Below, one piece after another: positions 1-10,077 of a DNA stretch of 64,000 nt. A program made the translations under genes and the position numbers. The notes under the pieces are model-generated. The model ran no database searches. It had not been told where the DNA came from and saw nothing but the letters and a program-made list of their open reading frames with translations. This DNA comes from Emydura subglobosa (taxonomy: Eukaryota > Chordata > Testudines > Chelidae): assembly GCA_007922225.1 (NCBI GenBank), contig ML679956.1:12807049-12871048 (forward strand), written 5' to 3'. Numbering within the stretch: the first letter of the stretch is position 1; the number at the start of each line of letters is the position of its first letter.

Positions 1-1150
1 TTGTTCAGGGGGACGGTGTTCTTACACAGAGGAAAAAATCCATTCCATTAGCATAGGCTGTGTCCACTCTATGGGGTTATGCCAGCATAACTATGTCAAC
101 ATAGCTATGCCGGTATGGTCCCCATAGGGTAGCTGTACCCTTAGGTCACTGAGGAATATATGACTAAACATATTATTAATTTGATTTCTAATGCAGTTGT
201 CACAACCCTCTAGGCACATCAATGGAATAAAAATCCCAGACACGTCATAGAAACTGACAATTAACCTCCGCATCCAACAAGCATAAGCCCTCCCCATAAA
301 TAGCAACCCCCTTCCTACTCAACCCAGGTTCTCCAAAAAGGCCTACCAAGTGAGCCTTGCCCTTACTCTGGAGGTCAGAAAACTTGGGCTCTGCTAGACA
401 CTAGGAAAGTCCAACAGCCACATCTTCCAGGTTTTGTCACATGGCACAACAGAGAGCATGTTAACAACATACTGGTGGCACTGCTGCCCAAACCAACTCG
501 CTCATCTCCCCTGGCAGAAACACAGATTTGCTGAATGTGGGATAAGTGTGTGATAGAATAGATACTTGGGGTATCCCACACAGGCAAATCTTGAGGCAGA
601 TGAACAATCACCCAATTCTGCCCAATAAGTCCTCTTAAAAAGAAAAGAGCAAAGTACAACTCCAGCTATCCTTGCCAGGGTCCACACATCAACATTGGAA
701 TCAAAGCCTGCTGACAGATCTAAAAGAACTATCAGGGATTCCTAGTCTTTGTCCACTGCCAAAGGAACATCTACTAATGAGACTTAAGCAGTCTATATCC
801 ATACCCAGACTAAAAAGCAGATTGATAAGAATCAGTGAAATGTGAGGACTCCAGACCAACTTTGCGACAATCTTTTCAATAAATTTCCCTGATGAAATGG
901 AAAGAAATTGCAATTGTTGGCAAGCCTGTCAGCATCCAGGGATGGCTTCTTCAGCAAGGGTCAAACAAGTACCCATATGACTAATGCTGGCACTTTGTCA
1001 TCTCACAGAAAGCCACTGACAATCTCTTCCATCAGCAGTCCCAAAATTTTATCAGCTAGGATGGATGAAGGACCAGTTCACTGATCACAACCCACAGCTG
1101 CCTAAACACATCTGGCACGTCAGTGAGCAATGTTGGCCAAAACTCATGTA
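1..1150 (-). pseudogene. Degenerate L2/CR1-type LINE reverse transcriptase
   Basis: The minus strand gives interrupted translation resembling the reverse transcriptase of L2/CR1-type non-LTR retrotransposons. PLLKKPSLD followed by a decayed NYRPVSNLPFL-like stretch lies near 960-900. A degraded QSGFR-like region is near 830, and a GVPQGS-like motif that reads CVGYPK lies near 590-565. A decayed region equivalent to the catalytic YADD segment follows near 500-440. Stops and frameshifts occur throughout, so nothing is functional. The element is cut by the left window edge. Its 5' boundary (high coordinate) is approximate. Superfamily assignment rests on motif order seen by eye. Confidence 0.72.
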
Positions 1151-1589
1151 GAGCAGACTGCACATTTAGACACTGAGCTGCTTCTCCAGTAAAAGCCAAT
1201 CCAGGCCAAATTAGATCATTCTTTCCCACAATGTAGTTCCAAAATTCACGTGTCTGGAGTTATTGTGTGAGCACGTTGTGTTGTTGGTTAGTTGGTTTTA
1301 AAGAACTACAGCAGTTGGGTGATCCACCATCTATGCAATCTCCCTCATACAACCAATGAAATTGTTGCATTCAAATTAGCTATGGAGTAAGGTTGGTGAC
1401 TGGTGAGTTACAATATTACAATGATCTAGGACTCTTGGCATGGCATAGATATATGCCTTACTGTGGCTGTACACCATATGGGCATAAAATTCATAACATC
1501 AAAAATGCCTGAGAACTTAAAAATTGAATGGTAATAGACTGTGAATCCCAGTAATGGGTTCAACCTGGTGATATTCTGAACAAAATTAG
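1151..1589. other. Unassigned intergenic DNA
   Basis: No long reading frame, RNA gene or clear repeat was seen. It separates two decayed retroelements and may hold diverged remnants of either. Confidence 0.4.
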
Positions 1590-2648
1590 CTACAAGCATG
1601 GGAAAGATCTATTTCCTTCACATGGATGCTGAAACCTAGAATGCCTGTAGAGTGGCACACAGGATGCGAATCCTGGAATTTTATTACACAGAATTAAAAT
1701 AGATCCATTACTGTGATGGAAACAAAGCGTGCCAAGTTCAGTGCATACAGGTTTACCTTCCAACAGTAGGGTTACCCGGTATTCATGTGAGCCAACTGCC
1801 ATGGACAAAACATGGAGTGGCACTTCTTCTTCTGACCGGGTATCACTTGATCATCCTGATTCTGCTCTATCATGTGCAGATTTGCCTTTTTGGTCCGCCA
1901 GACAGCAGGCTTCTTTTTCTCCAGTTTGCCTGTTCTGTTTGACTCTTCTTTCTTTTGTTTGCAGGCACACTCAATGTGTCCCTTTTTGCCACATTGTAGA
2001 CACACTAGGTCTTTACATCAGCATTCCAATGCATGGTGAACCAGCTTTCCACAGCAGTAACATTCCCGGCTCCCCATTGTCTTGTGGGTAGGTTCTTGTG
2101 ACATCTTATGCACTCTGGTCAATGCACTGAGCTGTTGGACTTCCTTTGCGGCCAGCTCCATAGAGATTGCAATTTCAATGGCCTTCTGCCAGGTGAGCTG
2201 GGTCTCTGTCAATAGGCACTTCTGTATTGCTTCATTGTGCAGACCACACACTAACATATCACGTAGGGTGTCATTTAACACATCATTAAATTCACAGTGC
2301 TCAGCAAGCTTCATCAGAGCTGCTACAAATTGCACAGTGGTTTCAGCTTCTTCTTGATTCCTTTTGTGGAACCTAAATCTCTCTGCAATTACCAGTGGTT
2401 TTGGAGAAAAATGTGCCTCCAGGATTTTCACAATGTCACTATAAGATTTTGTCTCTGGCTTATCAGGGTGCACTAAGGTGCACAATAAAAGTATAGGTTT
2501 TAGCTCCTACAACACTTAAGAAAATGGGCACCTTCTTTGCAACTGTAATTTAATTTGCAATAACAAAAAGCTGAAAACGCTCAGTATTTGTGTTCCATTC
2601 TTCTGGAGTCTCATCAAAAGGTTCCAGGGGCCTCATAAGTATAGCCAT
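1590..2648 (-). pseudogene. Ty3/Gypsy gag and start of protease, broken
   Basis: This is the gag end of a Ty3/Gypsy LTR retrotransposon. The probable gag start is the ATG at 2648, in good alignment with the MRPLEPFDETPEEW-type opening of this family. The capsid-like segment occupies 2485-2063. It is followed by two CCHC zinc knuckles (C-x2-C-x4-H-x4-C) at 2062-2021 and 2002-1961. They lie in different frames with a stop at 2018-2020, so there is a frameshift. The protease start is at 1823-1590, where the expected D-T-G catalytic motif is changed to G-T-L. In-frame stops also occur near 2550 and 2460. No RT, integrase or LTR was found next to it, so it is a truncated fossil. Several plus-strand frames here are only antisense shadows. 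Confidence 0.85.
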
Positions 2649-3090
2649 TGCTGCCCCTCTTTTTTCTTTCCCCTCTTTCTTTCTCTTGTCCTTTAGTGTT
2701 TTTTATTCATGTGTGTTGGGGTCATTCACACACAATTGCTGGTGATTTCCATTCGCTAGCACTGCTTTTGTTTCTTCCCTGTTCACAGTCTATCTGCTTC
2801 ACTCTGATCAGAACAAAGCAGAGCCTGTTTTAGTTTCAGTTTAAACCATCAGTGTAAACAGCCCAGCTCCCAAAACAGCAAAAAGGGTTTTTTTTATATT
2901 GACTTTTACTTTTTTGCCAGTGCAGCACAGGTTGATCCCATCCTCCATCGCCACTTTTGTTATGTTGAATCCTTTTTAATTGCTTGTATTCAGAGAGAGA
3001 AACCAGCATAGGAACACAGAAAGATGCAACACTCTTTATTGGACTAACACTAAAACCAGCCAGGACAGGCTGAGCTATCACAAATAGTCT
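2649..3090. other. Possible untranslated leader of the Gypsy relic
   Basis: Read on the minus strand this precedes the gag ATG and begins purine-rich. No LTR termini or primer binding site could be fixed, so assignment to the Gypsy element is inference. No gene is seen. Confidence 0.3.
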
Positions 3091-3096
3091 AACTCT

Positions 3097-3136
3097 ATTG
3101 CTACGGCAACAAGCTAAGCTCTGTTGCTATGGCAAC
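3097..3136. promoter_or_regulatory. Two tandem X-box (RFX-like) motifs
   Basis: GTTGCTATGGCAAC at 3123-3136 matches the near-palindromic X-box bound by RFX factors. A one-arm variant, ATTGCTACGGCAAC, lies at 3097-3110, 26 bases earlier and inside a small tandem duplication. RFX binding is established for this motif class. Use at this site is inference. Confidence 0.45.
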
Positions 3137-3243
3137 CTAGGTAATTAGGCAAGACACAAAATACACAATGAGAGCTTGTGCATTAGAGCTATAATACAAG
3201 TCTTTGTTTAAAAGCACAAATTGATTTTAGGAGAGGACAGAAT

Positions 3244-3308
3244 GGGCCAAATTCATCCCTGGTGTAACTTCATTCAAGCCAACAGAGTTACACCAGGGAT
3301 GAATTGTT
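3244..3308. repeat. Short palindromic repeat with perfect 20-bp arms
   Basis: AATTCATCCCTGGTGTAACT (3250-3269) is exactly inverted at 3286-3305 around a 16-base loop. It belongs to the window's 'cagctggtgtaaat...' palindrome family. Confidence 0.85.
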
Positions 3309-4595
3309 CAGCATTGTTTTTTTAAAAAAATTAAGTTTTACGTGTCTGTTTTCCTCTTCATTCGCTAGCTGCAAGAATGAGAATTTAATAATTAAATGCC
3401 GCTGACAAATAAAAATCATAGATCCCTAGATAAACAAATTACATCTACTACCCAATGTGAGAAGTGCAGAAACAACACTTCTACACATGAAGTGGGAGGC
3501 TTGACAGGGAAGAAAATATATTTCTGGGCTGCACATTCTGCCTCTAGTTGGGAATAATTGCTTGGCTCTGGATCTATGTAAAAAATGTTTTTTTCCTTTA
3601 TATAAAAAATGTTTTTAAACTTAATCAACCAGAAAGAAAAATGTAGGTTTTTAAAGAAATCCCTACTGGGTCTTTTCTTAGTCCTTAATTCTTTGCATCT
3701 CTGGAACCTCTTCCTTTTAAAACAGTTCTAACTTCCTCTCTCTTTTTGTTCTCTACATATGAATATATAATATATTTATATAGAGGATATAGTTTATGCA
3801 CGGCTTTCAGCAGACACCTGTGCTAAGAGCAGGGTGAACTGTTTTCAGAAAACTTATTTCTGTCTGTGAATTATCCATGAAAAGATCTTGATTTTTTTTT
3901 TACACTAATTTGATTGTTCAAAATTATTTGACAAATAATTTATGTGAATATATTTCAGCTTTTGAACTATTCATGATGGAGTCTAGTATTTATAACTTGT
4001 CGTTCACATTGTTTTACTGGTCACTGAAGTCTCATGGCATTGTTTCTGCTCTCTGATTAGATAACTACCAAACCTCTAAAGAACTTTCGAGGTGGCCATG
4101 AAAACACTTACGGTGTTTATACACAATTGCACAAGAATCCCAAACACCTTCTATGAACATTCTTGCATACAAGATTTTGCTCTGATAGATGTTTGCAGAG
4201 AGATAAAGGGGATTGTAAATACCATTAAAATGATTTCAAGTTTTTTGTCTGAACTAATATTTACATACATTTTTGTAGTATTCTACTCTAATGGATGCCC
4301 CTTAGCTTGTAATCCCTCACTGTAATCTTGTATTGGGAAGTGGTAATGAACATATTGCTGATACATCTTGTATTTTACTGAGAACAGTCAGTGTTTTTCA
4401 AAAGTCTTCAGAGGTAAAAGTGCAGCTAATAAAATACTCAAATACATGCCTCACCACCATAAAATCTCAAAAGGTAATTTAAATTTAAACACTGAACCTT
4501 ATTTATAAAATGTGAGCATCATAAGACTACATCCATTTTGATGCGCAAGTTGGCAATCTTCTTCTTTCATATGGTTGGTGTACAGACGTAACTGT
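3309..4595. other. AT-rich intergenic DNA
   Basis: No gene or recognisable repeat was seen. The stretch is rich in A/T runs. Short reading frames here have no family features. Confidence 0.5.
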
Positions 4596-4599
4596 AATT

Positions 4600-6350
4600 T
4601 CACCTGAAATTGATTGAGCCAAATGGCTATATTGGGAGTGGCAGAATTTATTGCAGTGATGCTGCCTTCATATATTATAAATTGGCAACAGGTGGTGATA
4701 GGTTTGATAGTCTGTTGTGGGGAGCAACACCTCGCACACTGGGAGTCCTTGATTTTTCATTTGTGCATTAAATGTCCACATCTATCATGGTTGGTTCAAA
4801 TTTGGTTCAGAGTTGAGCAAGATGTTTGTGGGAGGTTGAACCCAGGAACCTTCTGCATGAGATCTGGCACGAAGTGTTTATTTTTTAAATCTTGTTTAGC
4901 CCAGTCTGCTTTCCAAAGTCATAGAAGGTAAGGGTGCAGTCGAGTTTCACTCCAAGATATGATGGGGGTATAATCTCGTCGCTCATTTTTACAACAGAAA
5001 GCTACTTTCAGTGTGTTTTTGGCACTCCTATTATCAAGGATGAATGTGCTTTCTATTGTTTTTTGAGGGTTTGGTTTGAGCCTCCATTTTTGGAAGTATT
5101 GTTCCATAATTCAGAGGTCCTCATTCAATGCTTCCTCAACATCATGGAAGTTTGGTGCTTGGATTGTCATAGCAAGATCTGCATATGCAAATTTTCGTGA
5201 TTTAGTTGGAGGCATGTCACTTATGTAAATATTAAAAAGGGTTGGCATGAATACAGAGCCTTATGGTAGCCGTTGTTTATGGTACGGAGTGAGCTGGTCT
5301 TATTACCCAGGTACATGTAGGCATCTATTACTCAGCATAGTCCATAGCAGGCGAAGTGTTTGATAGCAAGGTATAACTTTTGAAAGTTTCAGCATCAGGT
5401 CCTTAATCCATACAGCGTCATATGCAGATGACAGGTTGACATTTACTGCACCAGTCTTTAGTTTTTTCTAATAGCCAGCCTCAATGTGAGTTGAGAGTGC
5501 CAGAACTTGGTTGCAACAGCTACGTTTTGGCTGGAAGCCTGCCTGTTCGACAGGGATAGTTGGCTCAATAAAAGGGTGTATTCTTTTGAGGATGATGCGT
5601 TCAATAAGTTTATAGGTCATGCATAGTAGAAAAATCGGCCGATAGCTTCCTACTTCATCAGTGGGCTTTCCAGGCTTTGTCATGCCATATTTCAGGGATC
5701 CGTAATGACCTTAAAGTAACAGAGTACAATGTTGCTAGCCATTGGAGTCCTTTGGGGCCAAAGTGGTGAAGAAATTCTGGCAGAATCCCTTTTTTCATTA
5801 TGGCAAGTCCTTCTTTTACTTCCTCAATACTGACAATGGAAGGTTCTCCTTGGGAAATTAATGCAACTGTCCAGTAGAGTTGTTGATCCACTTCTCTTCT
5901 TGTGTGTTTATCAAGTGGTCCTTTTGGATTCTCCACCAGTTTGGAGGCTATAGAGTTTGGCTAGATTTTTGGTGGCCAATACTCTGTGGGCTCCAAGGCG
6001 TCCCAGTAGTGTCCAGGCTCAACGGCTTGAATGTGTAAAATCAAGGTTTTGCACACGGACAAGCCAGCACTGGCATCTTTGTTCAAGGGAGTGTAGAAGG
6101 GCTTTTGTGGTGAGAGAGCTTCTGGTCTGGTTGTACTGCCGGAGCAACTCTTGCGTCTCTCTCGTCCAGTGGGGAGTGTGTTTTTTATAAAAGCCTTAGG
6201 GGAATGTTCTTCTTTCCTACCGCTTTCAGAAGGCCTACCAACCATTGGTAGTATTCCAATCTCACTGAAATCCTTGAGGCAGTTTTCTCAACAGTCTGTT
6301 TATAAGCATCCCAATCAGCGTTAGCAAAATTTCATTGTGGTACCTGTTTT
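4600..6350 (-). pseudogene. Degenerate non-LTR retrotransposon reverse transcriptase
   Basis: The minus strand encodes, in pieces, a jockey/RTE-like non-LTR reverse transcriptase. In order there is an upstream linker (6245-5961) and an RT N-terminal block ending LPEFLHHFGPKGLQWL (5830-5740). The GSYRPI block with fingers and palm and EQAGFQPKRSC follow (5683-5468). The catalytic loop reads FAYAD-LAMTIQAP near 5191-5155, so one Asp of the usual YADD is missing. The thumb contains YFQKWRLKPNPQKT (5107-5040). A C-terminal region with a degraded CGHLMHKW...CxxC-type end lies near 4790-4690. At least three frameshifts and several stops separate the pieces. Both element ends are approximate, and family rank is uncertain. 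Confidence 0.83.
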
Positions 6351-7459
6351 TAAGTCCATCTGTTGCACATCTCTGGAAAAGTTCTACAATCTAGTGATGC
6401 AGATGCAAGACACTGATTTGTATTCCATAGTCATTTATACATTGCATATAAACAAAATGTGCACATACAGTAACCCTTTGGCAGATATCCGTTGCTATTT
6501 ACTGTGAGACCTTTTCAGACTGGGGGAAACATTTCCAAGTGTATCTTCTTCAGACATATTTACATGGTATATAAAATCAGTACATTTCTCAAGATTCAGG
6601 AGAATTAATCCATTAAGGCTCTTGTAGTAGATAGCTACTTTCTTTCTTTTTCAAAATTTTGAGTGCATTTCCAAAAGACTATGTGGAAACTGCAAAATCC
6701 CCCTCTGACTTTAGCCAAGATGTGGTGTAAGATGCTCCTGCCTTTATAAGTCAGTTGGCATGGAAAAAGAAGTTAAATTTTTCAGCTACAGTAAAAATGT
6801 CCCATCTAAGCTGCAAAATGTGGGTAGCTTCCCAGAGTTTGGCTCTGAGCGTCTCTCCCCAACACACCTTGATCCAAAACACATTGGCATTAATGACAGG
6901 TGCATCAGATCACCAGGCACAGTGAGGAGCAGACCAAATACTACTGTACTTGCAGAATTATCAATTTGCCCCATTCCCCCACATTTTACATCTGCCTAGG
7001 AATGTGGCTTGTACATTTTGAATGTACCCCACAATATTTTGCCTTCTCTCACCACCTGTCTTCCCATTTTGATGTGATGAGAGGTTGAGCTAGAGATTTA
7101 ATATGACTGCCAGTGAACCTGTTCTCTCACATGTAAAGAGAAAGGAACTGTCAAACATTGGTGGTAGATGGACAACGAAGCATTCTGCCCCCAGGGAAAC
7201 GCAGAGTTTATATGCAATAGCATCAGAGGTGGCAGAAAGCTCTGCCGCTCCTCTGTTTGGAAGGAGGGCACTGTACCACATCCTCAAAGGCCAGGCTAAC
7301 CTGACAAATGATGGGGAGTGAGGGCTAAGAGAGAGAATGAATTACCACCAACAGACATCCTAGTTATTACTTGCAGCTTTTAAAGCTGTTCACTTTCCCA
7401 ACCAACCATTTAGGCTGTGAAGCCACCATCACAAATATTTGTATTTGCTGTACTACACT
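6351..7459. other. Intergenic DNA, nothing recognised
   Basis: No gene, tRNA or clear repeat was identified. Two overlapping short reading frames near 6760-7320 have no domain or compositional support. Confidence 0.5.
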
Positions 7460-7762
7460 CAGGCTATGTCTATACTACGAGCTAGGGGTGTGATTCCCCT
7501 GCTCGCATACACATACTTGCACTAGCTCTCCTTGAGCTAACGTGAGTAAAAGTAGCAGTTTAGCCATAGTAGCACGGGTAGTGGCAGAAGACGCATGGCT
7601 TAGCTGTGCAGAGTATAAACCTGCCTGAAACTGGTGGGTACCTACAGCTTAGCTGTGCCTCTGCTGCCACTACCCATGCTACTCCAGCTCGATGAGAGTT
7701 AGTACGAGTACATGTATGTTAGCAGGGGAATCATGCTCTTAGCTTGTAGTTTAGGCATAGCT
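7460..7762. mobile_element. Palindromic MITE, family A
   Basis: The left end (caggctatgtctatactacg...) is matched, inverted and with about 80-85% identity by eye, by the right end near 7762-7680. Both arms carry tgattcccctgct and a gagct/tagct block, and the arms reach almost to the centre. The element has no coding capacity. A second copy is at 38448-38744. Confidence 0.78.
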
Positions 7763-7763
7763 G

Positions 7764-8066
7764 AAGGCTACGTCTACACTGACGGGGGCAAAGTCGCCAC
7801 CGTCAGATGGACTTATCTGGATCAACTGAGCAGTCAGCGTAGACCCGCTCAAATCAATCAGGAAGTCGACGTACTAAAACCACCTCCCCTCAAGTGGTGT
7901 GGTGCTGCGTTGACGGGAACGCAGTTCCTGTCGGCGCTGTGCAGTGAAGACACTGTGCAGAACAGAAGTACAGCAGTCGACGGGAGTTACGCAAGTACTC
8001 TGCGTAGCTTGCATAACTCCTGTCGACTGCTGCCAAATCACCGGGTAAATGTAGACTGGGCCTTAG
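7764..8066. mobile_element. Palindromic MITE, family B
   Basis: It starts 'aaggctacgtctacactgac' and ends 'gtagactgggccttag', imperfect terminal inverted repeats. It is rich in GTCGAC-type sites. Near its right end a hairpin has 25-base arms (7971-7995 and 8008-8032) with two mismatches. The element abuts the family A copy directly. It is probably a non-autonomous DNA transposon. The 120-codon open frame across it is incidental. Confidence 0.7.
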
Positions 8067-10033
8067 ACTCTTAAACCCATGTCTACTATGGTCTTTGCAG
8101 TAAACTTTGCACACTAGGCAACCTATAGTCCCTGCAACACATCAGGTCACCATATCCAAATCTTGTCTCAGCCATTCTAGTCAAGCTTTGGTCTTGTATC
8201 AAATAGGGTTCAAAATGTATAGTGCTTGTAACCATTGTTAAACAAGTTGGAACTAAAATACAGTTGGCAGAATGATGCACAGTCTGTTCAGTCGGGATAA
8301 TTTGTGTCATTTTGCCCTGAAGTAGGGATGCTGTACATGTCATTAGACATGCTGATGAATCTGATTTTCCTTTGGCCCAGTTTATCATATATTTGGAATT
8401 AAGTCAACTCTATCCTTGAGTTATTCAGATAGAGTGTTTTGCCTTTGGCTCATTACACAACCAGAATGTGAAGAAACCATGTGGACACAGCTGGGTTCAA
8501 AATAACCATGTTTACTAACTATACATTAATATGCAAGGCCTACTTATAAACATACTGCTGTTCTCCTTGGTGGCTTCTAAATCAGAACGTAATGAGTGTC
8601 TCTCGAGGACTCACAATATTTTAAAGGGATACTATTTTATACCTACACATCGCACTCTCTAAAATCCCTTTCCCCATCGAATCTGCCCAAGATAACTTGC
8701 CTTTATTCCTCCATTAACTTAGCCTTCCATCAGGTCTTCCAATTTAGAAGGTAAGACTCCTTGCTAGTTGGTGCTGCTCCCATAGCCTGACAGCTCCAGT
8801 GAGCAAGCTGATTAGTGCTGGCAAAAGCCTAAACATGAGTCTGAAACCTACACAGAAATGGGAAAGACATAGCATTAATTATTATGGCTTGGGACCAGCT
8901 GGAGCTGTCACATGGCTATTATCTTCAGAGTTAACCATGTAGAAAATAGCTGATGTTTCAGGGAGTAGGAAGCCTAGGGACCTGAACAGACAATGGAAAG
9001 CATCCCACATAAGGAACACCTAATAAACAACAATTGTAAACCATCCCACATCTGCCCCCTTCCCAGCTCTAGTCTTCTGAATGACTTAAAATTCTACACA
9101 AACTGCATCTAGAATAATGTCATTAGATAGAATAGGTGCACCAAAGCCACTTCCACCCCCCTTCGTTCCAACATCATATACAGCAACCGAAACTAGCAAA
9201 GTTCAAACTCCCTTGTAAAGTAGATTTGAAGATTAGTGATCCCAAAGCCCTCCTGTAAGAAACTATAGCCTGCTCATTTCCTAGCTTTGCCTGACAACAG
9301 TGAGATTAACTCATTTAAGCAAACCAGAGATATGCATGTCGTACAGTCTCTTGATGCTCCTTGAGACTCTATTAAGGATCACCCTTTCTTGTTTTGTTAT
9401 TCAAGGTGAATACATGAAGCGAGATCGGAAAAATAATTTTATACTGAAACCTAGGTTTCTCTTAGGTTTCAGATTTGATCACAGTGCTCACATATCTCTG
9501 AATAATAAAAATAAAAAGCCACCAGACAATCTACAACAAACTGGAATTTTAATAATTGAGAAGGAGCTGAAAAACAAAACTAATCAGGTACAATTCCAGA
9601 GTTCACCAGTAAGATACAGTAAATTGGAACATACCGGGCCTGAACCCCTCTGGTTGATAGATACAGGTTTATCAGACAGTCCTAATCAATTCTGGGTTAA
9701 GCCACAGGATCAACTCTTAACTCCCTGAAGATAAATCAATGCACAATATAGCCCATATTATTCTAATTCCTATTTTATCAACATAACGTCCTCTGTTCCT
9801 TTTACAGTCTCAGAGTGAAATCTTGGCTCCCCTAAAGGCAACAGTAAAACTCCCATCGTCTCCACTGGAGTCAAGATTTTGCCCTCGGTCTTTATTTAGA
9901 CTATTAACAGTTCTCCAGTGCTATACATTTTTTAACCCTGCAGGTGTGAAGTCTACCAGTTCCCACTTTCTGCTATTCTTCTCAGACCCGCACTCCAGTA
10001 CTGCCAACCCCACCACATCAGGAGTCAGGCTTG
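8067..10033. other. Intergenic DNA, nothing recognised
   Basis: No supported gene. A 142-codon plus-strand frame at 9300-9728 has no recognisable domain, and its Lys/Asn/Leu-rich composition fits AT-rich noise. Confidence 0.5.
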
Positions 10034-10077
10034 AAAAGAAAAGAAAAGAAAAGAAAAGAAAAGAAAAGAAAAGAAGA
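10034..10077. repeat. (AAAAG)n microsatellite
   Basis: About eight tandem copies of a five-base AAAAG unit, degrading at the right end. Confidence 0.97.

Noticed and set aside
1729..2357. Plus-strand open frames of 120 and 91 codons
   Set aside because: They are antisense to the Gypsy gag relic, which has clear zinc knuckles on the minus strand.
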